Below the pieces are notes generated by a model. The model was given only the letters and a program-made list of their open reading frames with translations, searched no databases and was not told the origin of the DNA. A stretch of 15,746 nt of DNA, from NCBI GenBank assembly GCA_009839535.1, contig VXPN01000250.1, positions 3,364 through 19,109 on the forward strand. The letters are read 5' to 3'. The DNA comes from Boseongicola sp. SB0662_bin_57. Its GTDB lineage: Bacteria; Pseudomonadota; Alphaproteobacteria; Rhodobacterales; Rhodobacteraceae. Made by a program: the position numbers and the translations under genes. This document shows positions 1-7,521 of this stretch, one piece after another; position 1 is the stretch's first letter; each line of letters begins with the position of its first letter.

Positions 1-38
1 ATCGCCTGGTTGCTGGGGCGGCGGTGGCGCGCCGTCAT
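1..38 (-). CDS. Probable ABC transporter permease, N-terminal start only (partial)
   Basis: An ATG at 38 opens a reading frame (MTARHRRPSNQA...) that leaves the window at base 1. It lies 93 bases downstream of the binding-protein gene on the same strand, where the membrane subunit of this importer would be expected, since the ATPase and binding protein are present and no permease is seen elsewhere. A short basic N-terminus is common ahead of the first membrane helix of PotB/YnjC-like permeases. Only 12 codons are visible and the upstream sequence has no strong Shine-Dalgarno, so the identification rests on context. Confidence 0.4.
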   Translation of the reverse strand, partial: MTARHRRPSNQA

Positions 39-90
39 GCCTACGGGCGCGGAAATGGCCGGAAAATTCCGATTGGCCCGGGGCGGCGGC

Positions 91-121
91 GGGGCCGGCG
101 GCCGACAAGGCAGCCGGCCCC
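91..121 (-). other. GC-rich stem-loop between binding-protein and permease genes
   Basis: A perfect 9-base inverted repeat (GGGGCCGGC at 91-99, GCCGGCCCC at 113-121) with a 13-base loop lies 10 bases after the binding-protein stop codon. No T-run follows it in the minus direction, so it does not look like a full intrinsic terminator. In ABC importer operons, hairpins in this position often protect the binding-protein mRNA or cut read-through so that the binding protein outnumbers the permease. That role is inferred from position here. Confidence 0.5.
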
Positions 122-131
122 GAACAAGGGA

Positions 132-1481
132 CTACTTCCCGAGATTGGCGTAGGCCGTGGCCACGACCTCCTCGATCGACGCCGTCGAATCGCGCTCAAT
201 CACCTCAAGCCAGGTCGCCTCGATCACGTCGACCAGCGTCGCGTTGGTGTCGGGGGCGGCATTGGCGTCCAGCTCGGCCTGCGTAACGCCGATCAGGCCC
301 GGAGAGGCATTGACGATTCGTTCGGCATCGGCGGCACTGAGTTTCCACCCATCGATGCCGGACGGCATTCCGACGCTTTCGAGCTTGGAGACCTGGCTGT
401 CGACCGATGTCATCCAGTTCGCCAGCACAAGCGCGGCCGCGCTGTTTGGCGCGTTGCCCGGAATGACCAGATAGTTCTTGTTCTTGATCATCGTGCCTTC
501 CGGAAAGACGAACTGCCTTGCCGCTTCCGGATAGGTGCCGATTTCCAGGCCCTTGGCAACGGCATACAAGCCGAACTTGCAGCTGAAGTCGATCTCGCCG
601 TTCAGGAACAGCCCGTCGAGCGCCTTGTTGTCCTCCGGGTACCGGGGCGACCCCCCGGCGGCATCAAGAAGATTGGGCTCGATGCTCTGGAGATACTCGA
701 ACCCCGGAGCGATCAGCCGTGCCAGTTCCTCCGGCGCGATGTCGTCGATCGACTGCTGGAAAGGCGTGGCGCCCGTGCCGTCAGGGTTGTGTGCGTAGAC
801 CGCTTCCTGAACGAACGTGTTTCCCAGATAGTGCGGCGGCTTGACGTAGGTGAACTTGCCCGGGTTGGCCTCAAGATAGCTCTTCAACTCGGCAAATGTC
901 GATGGCACGTCCTCGTCCGCCACGCGTGCGGAATTGACGGCACAGACATACTGCTCTCCTGACCAGGGAACCTCGGCCGAGTCGTTGGGAACGCCGAAGT
1001 CGCGCACGTTCAGCAGCGCTCTCGGATCGCTCTCGTCCCATTCCAGGTTCGAGGAGTTTGGAAGGTTCTGGGCAAAGCTGCCGAACAATGCATCCTGACG
1101 CCTCAGCGTCGCGAAGTTCTCGCCGTTGATCCAGATCATGTCGACGCTGCCCTGGCCAATCCCCTTGCCGGAGTGCTTTTCGGCAAGCACGAGGTCAACG
1201 GCGTCCTTGGTGCCCGTGATCCGTACCGGATTCAGCGTCACGCCCTTTTCCGCCATGGCTGGAGCGACGGCCTGGTCCATCCAGATGTTCAATAGGTCGT
1301 TGCCGCCCCAGTAGTAGATGTTGACCTCGCCTTCCTCGGCGGCACGAGCCTCGACCGCCGCCCAATCGGCGCTGCCGGACAGGAAGGCGTCGCGGAACGC
1401 CGCGTCGTCCGGATCAGCTGCCCAGACAGATGTGGCGGCACAGGCCGCGACAAGACTGAATATCGAGACATTTGGTTTCAT
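132..1481 (-). CDS. ABC transporter periplasmic substrate-binding protein, YnjB-like
   Basis: A 449-residue extracellular solute-binding protein. The first 20 or so residues form a Sec signal peptide (Lys3, hydrophobic core, small residues up to SVWA before ADPDD), so the mature protein should be periplasmic. After it come a VNIYYWGG strand and the segment DMIWINGENFATLRRQ, which strongly resembles the E. coli YnjB family (COG4134-like), whose ligand is not established. The start is taken as the ATG at 1481 rather than the GTG at 1484, because a strong GGAGG sits 6 bases before the ATG. The gene follows its ATPase by 39 bases and precedes a probable permease. This family is not one of the classic sugar-binding types, so the sugar-uptake role comes from the neighbouring catabolic genes. 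Confidence 0.88.
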   Translation of the reverse strand: MKPNVSIFSLVAACAATSVWAADPDDAAFRDAFLSGSADWAAVEARAAEEGEVNIYYWGGNDLLNIWMDQAVAPAMAEKGVTLNPVRITGTKDAVDLVLAEKHSGKGIGQGSVDMIWINGENFATLRRQDALFGSFAQNLPNSSNLEWDESDPRALLNVRDFGVPNDSAEVPWSGEQYVCAVNSARVADEDVPSTFAELKSYLEANPGKFTYVKPPHYLGNTFVQEAVYAHNPDGTGATPFQQSIDDIAPEELARLIAPGFEYLQSIEPNLLDAAGGSPRYPEDNKALDGLFLNGEIDFSCKFGLYAVAKGLEIGTYPEAARQFVFPEGTMIKNKNYLVIPGNAPNSAAALVLANWMTSVDSQVSKLESVGMPSGIDGWKLSAADAERIVNASPGLIGVTQAELDANAAPDTNATLVDVIEATWLEVIERDSTASIEEVVATAYANLGK

Positions 1482-1520
1482 CACTTTCCTCCTCGGGTTT
1501 GAAGTTGTCTGTTCTCTGGC

Positions 1521-2570
1521 TCACCCATTGAGCAGCCATACTTGCTCCGGCGCGATCTCAAGCCGAACGTCGTCGCCAACGTCACGCATTCGCCGGGCAT
1601 TCTCCGTGACGTCGATTTCCTGACCGTTGCATGCAACCCTGTACGTGACACTGGCGCCGAAGAAGTCCCGTGCCTTGATGCGTCCCTGAAATCCTGGCCC
1701 GCCCGACTCGACCGATCCCGTGCTCATGTCCAGTGCCTCGGCCCTGAGCAGGACACGCACGGAGTCCCCGGCGGACCGGTCGTTCTGATGCGGGCAGGCG
1801 ATTTCGCCCAAGGCGGTTCCGACCCTGTTCCGGGACAGGAGCCTTCCCGGGTAGATGTTCGTTGCGCCCATGAAATCCGCGACGTCAAGAGATCTCGGGT
1901 AGCGGTAAATGTGCTCCGGCGTGTCGAATTGCGCCAGACGCCCGTCAAAGATGACCGCCACCCGGTCCGCCAGCTCCATGGCCTCAATCTGGTCGTGGGT
2001 GACGAAAATCGTCGTGATGCCGAGCTGTTGCTGCAGGTCGCGTATGAAGCGCCGCATTTCCACCCTGAGCTTGGTGTCAAGATTCGCGAGCGGTTCATCC
2101 ATCATGAGGATGGAGGGCTCCGTGATCAGCGTACGCGCGACGGCAACCCGCTGCATCTGCCCGCCCGAAAGCTGTGCCGGAAACCGGGTGCGGAACGGGG
2201 TCAGCTGCACCACTTCGAGGATCTCGTCGAGCTTTCTGGCGATTTCCGCCTTTGGCGCGCCCCTGACGCTGGGGCCGAAGGCGACGTTCTTCTCGACGGT
2301 CATATGCGGGAACAGCGCGAAGCGCTGGAACACCATTCCCACGTTGCGGTCCTGAACGGCCTGCTCGGACACGTCCTTGCCGTCGAAGAGGATTGCGCCG
2401 TTGCTGGGGCGCTCCAGCCCCGAGATCATCCTGAGCGTGGTGGTCTTTCCACAACCCGAGGGTCCGAGCAAGGCAACGAGCTCGCCTGAGGCAATGTCCA
2501 GATCAAGGTTCTCGATGGCAACGAAGTGGCCGAACTGCTTCCTGACCGAGTTTAGCTGGACCTGGGTCAC
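1521..2570 (-). CDS. ABC importer ATP-binding protein, PotA/MalK-like with TOBE domain
   Basis: A 349-residue ATPase subunit that powers uptake at the inner membrane. All nucleotide-binding motifs are intact: Walker A GPSGCGKT (36-43), Q-loop FQ (81-82), signature LSGGQ (134-138), Walker B ILMMDEP (154-160) and H-loop His192 (FVTHDQ). The last 100 or so residues form a TOBE-type regulatory domain, as in the polyamine, iron and maltose importer ATPases, which makes it longer than the single-domain YnjD. The start is a GTG with GGAG 6 bases upstream; a nearby ATG at 2574 is out of frame. It is the first gene of the transporter unit, directly behind a promoter and palindrome, and is followed by the binding protein. 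The substrate cannot be read from this subunit. Confidence 0.95.
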   Translation of the reverse strand: MTQVQLNSVRKQFGHFVAIENLDLDIASGELVALLGPSGCGKTTTLRMISGLERPSNGAILFDGKDVSEQAVQDRNVGMVFQRFALFPHMTVEKNVAFGPSVRGAPKAEIARKLDEILEVVQLTPFRTRFPAQLSGGQMQRVAVARTLITEPSILMMDEPLANLDTKLRVEMRRFIRDLQQQLGITTIFVTHDQIEAMELADRVAVIFDGRLAQFDTPEHIYRYPRSLDVADFMGATNIYPGRLLSRNRVGTALGEIACPHQNDRSAGDSVRVLLRAEALDMSTGSVESGGPGFQGRIKARDFFGASVTYRVACNGQEIDVTENARRMRDVGDDVRLEIAPEQVWLLNG

Positions 2571-2601
2571 TCATGTCTCCGGGGAATTTCTGTATATCTC
2601 A

Positions 2602-2617
2602 ATTTGTATCGACAAAT
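2602..2617. promoter_or_regulatory. Palindromic operator, likely GntR site, at transporter promoter
   Basis: ATTTGTATCGACAAAT is a perfect inverted repeat with 6-base arms (ATTTGT/ACAAAT) around four central bases. It lies in an AT-rich island within GC-rich DNA and overlaps the -10 region of the transporter promoter. The same 16-mer occurs with 13 of 16 bases matching at 8380-8395, in front of the epimerase operon. GntR/HutC-type regulators commonly bind short palindromes of this TTGTAT-type shape, and such a regulator is encoded nearby at 4086-4823. Binding is inferred. Confidence 0.65.
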
Positions 2618-2642
2618 CTACATGGGCGGGGGTTCGAGTCAA
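2615..2642 (-). promoter_or_regulatory. Sigma-70-type promoter for the transporter operon
   Basis: On the minus strand a -35 box TTGACT (2642-2637, 5 of 6 to TTGACA) is followed after 16 bases by TAGATT (2620-2615, 4 of 6 to TATAAT). The -35 box overlaps the stop codon of the isomerase gene. The palindrome at 2602-2617 begins inside the -10 box, an arrangement that suits repression. Confidence 0.5.
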
Positions 2643-4072
2643 CATGCACGGGCGGAACGCGGAGGCAATCCGCCGTGTGCCGGAATCACGGGCAGAAGCT
2701 CCATTCCGGCCCACGCGGCGAATTCCAGAAAGTCGCCGGCCCAAGGACCGGGGACCAGCACGAAGTGATGCTCCAACCCGTGCTCCATGACGCTTGTCAC
2801 GACGTCCTCCGCGCTGCGGGCCTCGCCGCGATCGGAAAACCCGGTGACCCAGCCGCGGCACCCGGCAAAGCCTGTCTCGCCCATTGCCCTGACCTCGCCC
2901 TCGACGGCGAAGGCCGCGGTTCCGCTGCGGGCGACGCGCAGCACGGAGTGCGGCCCGTCGGCGAACTCGAAGTCCGCGATCGCGCCGAACCTCGGCCCTT
3001 CCTGCGTGCCGCGCCCGATCATCGGGTGGTTGATCCACGCGACGCGCCCTTCCCTCGCCATGTAGAGCGGCCCGCCGCCGCCATGCCACATCAGGATGCG
3101 GTCATCGGCGAACTGCGGCGAGGTCATGTCCAGCAGGCTGCCGACCCTGCCGGTAATCGACCGCACAGCCATCTGGGTGACCGTCCCAAGCACGTCGCCT
3201 TCCGATGCGATGGCCATGTTGTCCCTCTCCTCAAGCCAGCTGAAGGCGGCACCGGGATGCATGCCCGGGCTTTCCTGGAGGGCGGGCCAGTCGGACACCG
3301 CGAGGCCGTCACAGCCGTCCTGGCCGGCAATCTTCCGCAGCGCCAGCGCCGCGCGGGCGGTCAGTGCCATCTGCTCGCCGGACACGCCCCGTATTTCGCC
3401 GCGCGCGCCCATGGCCGCAATCTCGGCCTCGACCTCGCCGCGGTCGGCGGCGGCCATGGCCTCGACCATTCCGTGAATGTCCACATGCACGGCCTCGACC
3501 CCGAGATTGCGGGCCAGTGCATCGCCGGACACTTCCATGTTGTAGAAGGTTGGCGCCAGACCGCCGACGACGCCGATTCTTGCCCCTCTCAGGCTTTCCC
3601 TGGCAGACAGCGCCCGCAGGCTGCGTAACAGGCGACCACGCAGCGCGAGATCTTCCGGAGCGCCGAAATACCACTGGACCGGGTTCCTGGAGAGGTCTCG
3701 AACGCCGCGCGCGATCGACAGGCTCATGTTGAGCGAAACGAAGTTGTTAAGCTGGATGTCGTTCTCATGCGTCGGCTCGGGCGTTGCCCAGACCCCCATT
3801 GGCATGCCACCCATCGCGACCTCCCGCGCAACGTCGCCCATGGTGAAGCCGCCATGGATCAGGAGCGCGAAACCGACCCCCTGGTTTCGACAGTGTTCCA
3901 GGGCCCTGCGTGCGCCGTCCCTGTCCATCGGGACATTCGGCGCGACGGACACCTCTCCACCCACCGCGGTCACGAGCTCCTCGACGGCGCCGATGCAGGC
4001 ATCGAACACGCCGTGGCGTTCGGGAAAGTAGCTCGGCAAGGATGCCCTTATGATTCCGACGGTAAGGGTCAT
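2639..4072 (-). CDS. L-fucose/L-arabinose isomerase-like sugar isomerase
   Basis: A 477-residue cytoplasmic protein of the FucI/AraA-like group (COG2407-type), expected to interconvert an aldose and a ketose with a divalent metal. Visible family segments include NNFVSLNMSLSIARG, CDGLAVSDWPALQ, IASEGDVLGT and MWHGGGGP. Candidate metal ligands are Glu291 (ASEGDV), Asp315 (LLDMTSP) and His330 (MWHGG). The Glu-Asp spacing of 24 equals that of E. coli FucI (Glu337/Asp361). It starts at ATG 4072 with GGAG just upstream, 13 bases behind the GntR stop, so the two are very likely cotranscribed. The substrate is unknown; L-fucose, a pentose or a modified hexose are all possible. A related isomerase is used in some sulfoquinovose pathways, but no sulfosugar-specific gene is seen here. 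Confidence 0.85.
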   Translation of the reverse strand: MTLTVGIIRASLPSYFPERHGVFDACIGAVEELVTAVGGEVSVAPNVPMDRDGARRALEHCRNQGVGFALLIHGGFTMGDVAREVAMGGMPMGVWATPEPTHENDIQLNNFVSLNMSLSIARGVRDLSRNPVQWYFGAPEDLALRGRLLRSLRALSARESLRGARIGVVGGLAPTFYNMEVSGDALARNLGVEAVHVDIHGMVEAMAAADRGEVEAEIAAMGARGEIRGVSGEQMALTARAALALRKIAGQDGCDGLAVSDWPALQESPGMHPGAAFSWLEERDNMAIASEGDVLGTVTQMAVRSITGRVGSLLDMTSPQFADDRILMWHGGGGPLYMAREGRVAWINHPMIGRGTQEGPRFGAIADFEFADGPHSVLRVARSGTAAFAVEGEVRAMGETGFAGCRGWVTGFSDRGEARSAEDVVTSVMEHGLEHHFVLVPGPWAGDFLEFAAWAGMELLPVIPAHGGLPPRSARAC

Positions 4073-4085
4073 GGCATCTCCGTGG

Positions 4086-4823
4086 CTAGATCGGGTCGGT
4101 CTTCCTGGCCGACCCCGAAAGGTTGAACACTATGGGCGTCGCGCGAAACACCTGATCGTGAAACACAGGCGAGTCCATGTCGTCATACGCCGTGCAGGCC
4201 AGGGAAAGGATCGGGGCTCCGGTCTCGACGCCGAGGCGCTCAGCAACGTCGTCCGGCGCCGCGCAGGGGCGAACGGTCTCGCAGGCACGGAACCACGCAA
4301 GGTTGAAGCGGTCGGAGAGTATTCGCAGGATCGACTGCCCGGGTCCGAACTCGGGGAAGGCGTCGGGTGCGACGCCCTCAACCAGGCTCGTCGGAACCCA
4401 TGTGCTGACCAGCATCTCCGGCTCTCCGTCCACGGTTCTCAAGCGGTGGATGCGCACGACCGGGACGTCGAAGACTTCCGCGACGTCCCCGGGCGGATCA
4501 GGGTGCGGCACGTCGATGCCGATCAGCCTTGCGCCCGGGACCCGGCCCTTGCGCAGCACTGCGTCGGTAAAGGACGCAAGGCACGTCTCCCTCTGCGGTG
4601 ACAGGCAGTCGACGTGATAGCCGCTGCCCTGCCGGGAGGCGAGGTAACCGGCATCCACCAGCATTTCCAGGGACTTGCGGATCGTGACCCGACTCACCTT
4701 GAAGGTTCCCGCCAGCGACTCCTCGGACGGCAGCCTGGTGCCGACCGAGTAGTGGTTCGACTTCAGCCGTTTCAGCATCTCGTCGTGAACGACCATGTAT
4801 TTCGGAGCGACGGGCCTGTTCAT
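4086..4823 (-). CDS. GntR-family transcriptional regulator, HutC/UTRA type
   Basis: A 245-residue regulator with an N-terminal winged helix-turn-helix (about residues 8-72; core LPSEESLAGTFKVSRVTIRK and wing SRQGSGYHV) and a C-terminal UTRA effector domain (about 90-235). UTRA domains usually sense sugar phosphates or related metabolites and release the repressor from DNA. The ATG at 4823 was chosen because the family's N-terminus begins just there; GGAG lies only 2 bases upstream, which is tight, and an ATG at 4835 is an alternative. The frame stays open to 4991, but those extra residues are Arg-rich and unlike a GntR protein. It is the likely controller of the two 16-base operator sites at 2602-2617 and 8380-8395. 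Confidence 0.9.
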   Translation of the reverse strand: MNRPVAPKYMVVHDEMLKRLKSNHYSVGTRLPSEESLAGTFKVSRVTIRKSLEMLVDAGYLASRQGSGYHVDCLSPQRETCLASFTDAVLRKGRVPGARLIGIDVPHPDPPGDVAEVFDVPVVRIHRLRTVDGEPEMLVSTWVPTSLVEGVAPDAFPEFGPGQSILRILSDRFNLAWFRACETVRPCAAPDDVAERLGVETGAPILSLACTAYDDMDSPVFHDQVFRATPIVFNLSGSARKTDPI

Positions 4824-4944
4824 GTCTCCGCACATTCTAGGGAACCGTTCGTGTTCATCAGACAGGGATTCTCCGTCCGCGACAAGCCGTTCCGATTGGA
4901 GGGCGGCCTGCCGCGCCAGGATGCACGGCCCTCCGGTCTCCGAT

Positions 4945-4962
4945 GCCGCCGAACGAGGCGGC
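4945..4962 (-). other. Stem-loop in the aldolase-to-gntR gap
   Basis: GCCGCC and GGCGGC flank a six-base loop, a perfect 6-base stem. It lies in the 207-base gap (4824-5030) between the aldolase stop and the gntR start. Apart from this and the hairpin at 5006-5020 I see no gene, clear promoter or copy of the operator in that gap. Function unknown; it may belong to the gntR leader or the end of the upstream transcript. Confidence 0.3.
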
Positions 4963-5005
4963 TCCGCGATTCCTCGAGCCCTTCGGTCCATCGTCGAACC
5001 GTGCG

Positions 5006-5020
5006 GCCCTTCGCGAGGGC
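5006..5020 (-). terminator. Weak terminator-like hairpin after the aldolase gene
   Basis: GCCCT (5006-5010) and AGGGC (5016-5020) pair around a five-base loop, 10 bases past the aldolase stop. No T-run follows in the minus direction, so it may be a partial terminator or an mRNA 3'-end stabiliser. It fits the idea that the epimerase operon ends here and gntR has its own start. Confidence 0.35.
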
Positions 5021-5030
5021 GTCGGCAGGG

Positions 5031-5954
5031 TCATTGCAAAGCCTCCGCCAGACGCTGCAGCCGTCGCAGGCCTTCGCTCGCCATCCAGCCCGTGGTGGCA
5101 TCCTGCCCCTCTGTCCCGAAGACCTCGATCGCATCGCTCCATGCGGCACGACCGCACATGAAGCCGGCCGGCCTCACCCCGGCACGACGCGCCATCTTCA
5201 GGCCGGCCTCGAACTGGCCGAACGTCACTCCGGCGCTCAAATACAGGATCGGGATGTCTCCGGCGGCCTCGGCGGCGGAGCGAAAGGCGTGCTCCGCTTC
5301 CGCCACCGACATTGTTGGCTTCCCGATCCCCTCCACGTGCCCCAGGCTCACCGGCAGCTCCACCTTGAGGAGGTCGATGCAAAACTCTGCGGCCGCGAAA
5401 ACGCGGGTCGCGCGCTCGACCAATGAAGGCTTCAGCCGGGCGAACGCCGCCGACGCGGTGTCAGGCACCGAGCGGTCGTAGACGAGGGGTTCGAACAGGA
5501 ACTGGATTCCCTCGACCCGGCACTCCTCGCCAATTCGCCGGACCAGCGCCTGCTTCCTGAAATTGATCCCGGGATCGTCGTCGGGAGCGTAGTAGAGAAA
5601 GAACTTCAGCACGCCGACGCCGAGGCGCGCATAATCCGATATCTTCAGGTCGTCGGGAAGCACTGTCATCCGGTCTTCATCCGCGATCCGGTAGACGTCC
5701 GCCTCGTAGGCCAGTATCGGCACGCAAGGCGCATGAATGGAGGCCAGCAGGTCGCGTCCGTATTCCGCGTCCACAAGCAGCGTCGTTGCGGCGCGGCTCA
5801 TCGTGTCGGCAACGATGCGCTTGAAGGTGAACAGGTCGTCGTCCTGCGCGGCATCGCCCCGGGCATCGCGCAGCGCGGTGCCGAGACCGCTGCCCATGTC
5901 TACCGCGATGCCGCAGATCGGCTGCCCGACGGCCAAGGCTGGCGCGGGAGTCAT
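5031..5954 (-). CDS. Class I aldolase of the LacD/YihT (tagatose-1,6-bisphosphate aldolase) family
   Basis: A 307-residue TIM-barrel aldolase expected to form a Schiff base with its ketose substrate. Lys197 in DLLKVELPV matches the catalytic-lysine segment of LacD-type enzymes, and VLKFFLYYAPDDDP (Lys117) and FLFEPLVYD are further family signatures. Relatives cleave tagatose-1,6-bisphosphate (LacD) or sulfofructose-1-phosphate (YihT) to DHAP plus an aldehyde. The start is the ATG at 5954, which overlaps the DhaK stop as ATGA and has GGAAG 10 bases upstream; an in-frame GTG at 5963 is poorly spaced. It is the last gene of the epimerase operon. The true substrate is unknown: either a ketose phosphate made by DhaKL, or a free ketose whose dihydroxyacetone product DhaKL then phosphorylates. 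Confidence 0.87.
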   Translation of the reverse strand: MTPAPALAVGQPICGIAVDMGSGLGTALRDARGDAAQDDDLFTFKRIVADTMSRAATTLLVDAEYGRDLLASIHAPCVPILAYEADVYRIADEDRMTVLPDDLKISDYARLGVGVLKFFLYYAPDDDPGINFRKQALVRRIGEECRVEGIQFLFEPLVYDRSVPDTASAAFARLKPSLVERATRVFAAAEFCIDLLKVELPVSLGHVEGIGKPTMSVAEAEHAFRSAAEAAGDIPILYLSAGVTFGQFEAGLKMARRAGVRPAGFMCGRAAWSDAIEVFGTEGQDATTGWMASEGLRRLQRLAEALQ

Positions 5955-6979
5955 GCCAGGCACTCTTCCGTCGCTTCAATTCCCGGAAAGGCCGGCGTGT
6001 CAGACGGTGCGCACCAGAACTCCAGCATCTCGTCGTCCGGCTCGAGCAGCGAAATCGAGAACCCGCCCGTTTCCTGCGTTGTCACGAAACTGCCGACCAT
6101 CGGCGCGATCGCCCGAACCTTGCGCGAAGCCAGCGCCTTCACGGTTTCCGCCCAAACCGTCAGCAGCTCCATCATCGTCGTCCCGCCCATGCCGTTGACA
6201 ATGACGGCGACCCGCCCGCCTGCAGCAACCGGGCGGTCATCCAGCAGGCGCCGGATCATCCCTTCGACAAGCTCCCGCACCGGCCCGGTCCGGACCCGTC
6301 CCACGCCCGGTTCGCCATGCACGCCCATCCCCAGGAATATCTCGTCGTCCGGCAGGCTGAACATCGGTTGCCCGGTCAGCGGCGAGATTCCCGGCGAGAC
6401 CGCAGCAGCCAGCGTGACGGTGCGTTCGCGCACGTCCTCGCCGAGTCGCATCAGGCGTTCCAGGGACCATCCAGCCTCGGCCGCCGCACCAAGGATCTTG
6501 TAGATGAACATCGTCCCCGGGGCGCCGCGCCGGTCGGCCCGCCGTTCGGGCGGGGCCGCCGAGATGTCGTCATACATGAGGAGCGGGACAACCTTCATGC
6601 CCTCCTCTTCAGCCAGCATCGCCGCGGCACGGCCGTTGATGACGTCGCCGGAATGTCGGGAAATCAGCAGGATCGTGCCCGCCGCCCCGCTGACCTCGCG
6701 AATTCCGTCGAGAATCAGGTCGGCCGAAGGCGCCGCAAACACGTCGCCGACCACGTTTGCGTCGAGAACACCCTTGCCGACGAATCCCATCGCGATCGGC
6801 TCGTGACCGGAGCCGTTGCCGATCAGCAGCGTTACCGATGCATCCGGGTCCTTCCGGTTCCGCTGACGCACGACGATGCGCGGATCAAGCGAGCCCCGGC
6901 GCACGTGCGGATAGGCACTGACGAACCCGTCGATCATGTCGTCGACCATTGTCGCCGGATCGTTGAACAGCTTCTTCAC
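5951..6979 (-). CDS. dhaK: Dihydroxyacetone kinase-type subunit K (ketose-binding)
   Basis: A 342-residue DhaK-family subunit, which binds the keto substrate covalently and passes it for phosphorylation. The key residues sit at a constant +3 offset from E. coli DhaK: His59 in GNGSGHEP, Asp112 in HSGDVING and nucleophilic His221 in GVHGEPG. The substrate loop reads ISRHSGD where E. coli has a KNY-type sequence, which may reflect a different substrate. The start is GTG at 6979, overlapping the DhaL stop by four bases (GTGA), so the two subunits are translationally coupled. Known relatives phosphorylate dihydroxyacetone, and others in the family act on erythruloses. No DhaM or other PTS component is present in the window, so the phosphoryl donor may be ATP, with DhaL as the nucleotide subunit. 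Confidence 0.92.
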   Translation of the reverse strand: MKKLFNDPATMVDDMIDGFVSAYPHVRRGSLDPRIVVRQRNRKDPDASVTLLIGNGSGHEPIAMGFVGKGVLDANVVGDVFAAPSADLILDGIREVSGAAGTILLISRHSGDVINGRAAAMLAEEEGMKVVPLLMYDDISAAPPERRADRRGAPGTMFIYKILGAAAEAGWSLERLMRLGEDVRERTVTLAAAVSPGISPLTGQPMFSLPDDEIFLGMGVHGEPGVGRVRTGPVRELVEGMIRRLLDDRPVAAGGRVAVIVNGMGGTTMMELLTVWAETVKALASRKVRAIAPMVGSFVTTQETGGFSISLLEPDDEMLEFWCAPSDTPAFPGIEATEECLA

Positions 6980-7521
6980 GAATCGGACTCCCGGGAAAGG
7001 GCTTCAAGGATCAGGACCAGAGAGACCGCGCCCGGATCAAGATGCCCCGCGCCGCCGCCCTCTACATGTTGCGCGCGACCGCACCTGGCGTGCATGTCCC
7101 GGGTCGCGTCCCGGCCCGCCTCAGCTGCCGAAACGGCTTCGGCAAGAGGCTTTCCGCCCGCGAGCGCACCGACCGCCGGGGCAAGCGAATCGACCAGGCT
7201 CTTGTCCCCTGGCCGAACCTCTCCCAGGTCGCAGATCCGGGCACAGGCGCGCTCCAGCCCCTTGGCCAGATCGCTGCCACCATCCAGATGCAGCTCGATT
7301 TCATGCAGCACCAGCCCGAAGAGCGTGCCCGACGCTCCGCCCGAGGCCCGCATGAACGCCTTGGCGCGCCTGCCGGGTTCGGCCGTGGCTGCGCGCGTCA
7401 GGCCGCGCACGAGCGTTGTCCCGTGATCGCCGTCGCCGACGGCTGCGTCGAGCGCGTTCAACTCCTGCATCCTGGTGCTTGCCGCCTCGTGAAGGGAACG
7501 GAAGAAGCCGTCAGCCGACAT
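6976..7521 (-). CDS. dhaL: Dihydroxyacetone kinase-type subunit L (nucleotide-binding)
   Basis: A 181-residue DhaL-family subunit, slightly shorter than the usual 200 or so. The Mg-nucleotide motif DAAVGDGDHG supplies Asp25, Asp30 and Asp32 with the same 5 and 2 spacing as the three Asp of E. coli DhaL. ASGGASGTLFG, GDKSLVDSLAP and GHLDPGAVS are also family segments. The ATG at 7521 is preferred over a TTG at 7527; it overlaps the end of the epimerase gene by 11 bases and lacks a strong Shine-Dalgarno, so it probably relies on translational coupling. The L-before-K order is the reverse of the E. coli dhaKLM operon. Without DhaM it may exchange ADP/ATP directly, as in ATP-dependent DHA kinases; this is inferred. 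Confidence 0.9.
   Translation of the reverse strand: MSADGFFRSLHEAASTRMQELNALDAAVGDGDHGTTLVRGLTRAATAEPGRRAKAFMRASGGASGTLFGLVLHEIELHLDGGSDLAKGLERACARICDLGEVRPGDKSLVDSLAPAVGALAGGKPLAEAVSAAEAGRDATRDMHARCGRAQHVEGGGAGHLDPGAVSLVLILEALSRESDS

Noticed and set aside
24..962. 312-codon plus-strand open frame over the binding-protein gene
   Set aside because: It is antisense to a clear YnjB-like gene, is Arg/Gly-rich and has no domain; it is a by-product of high GC.
2573..3628. 351-codon plus-strand open frame over the isomerase gene
   Set aside because: It is antisense to the well-supported FucI-like gene, is His/Arg/Pro-rich and matches no known protein pattern.
4824..4991. N-terminal extension of the GntR regulator to ATG 4991
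   Set aside because: The extra 56 residues are Arg-rich and unlike GntR proteins, which begin shortly before the helix-turn-helix; the start at 4823 fits better.
2639..5954. Sulfoquinovose degradation locus
   Set aside because: The LacD/YihT-type aldolase and FucI-like isomerase occur in such pathways, but no sulfoquinovosidase, sulfofructose kinase, sulfolactaldehyde enzyme or sulfonate exporter is present, while a C3 epimerase and DhaKL are.
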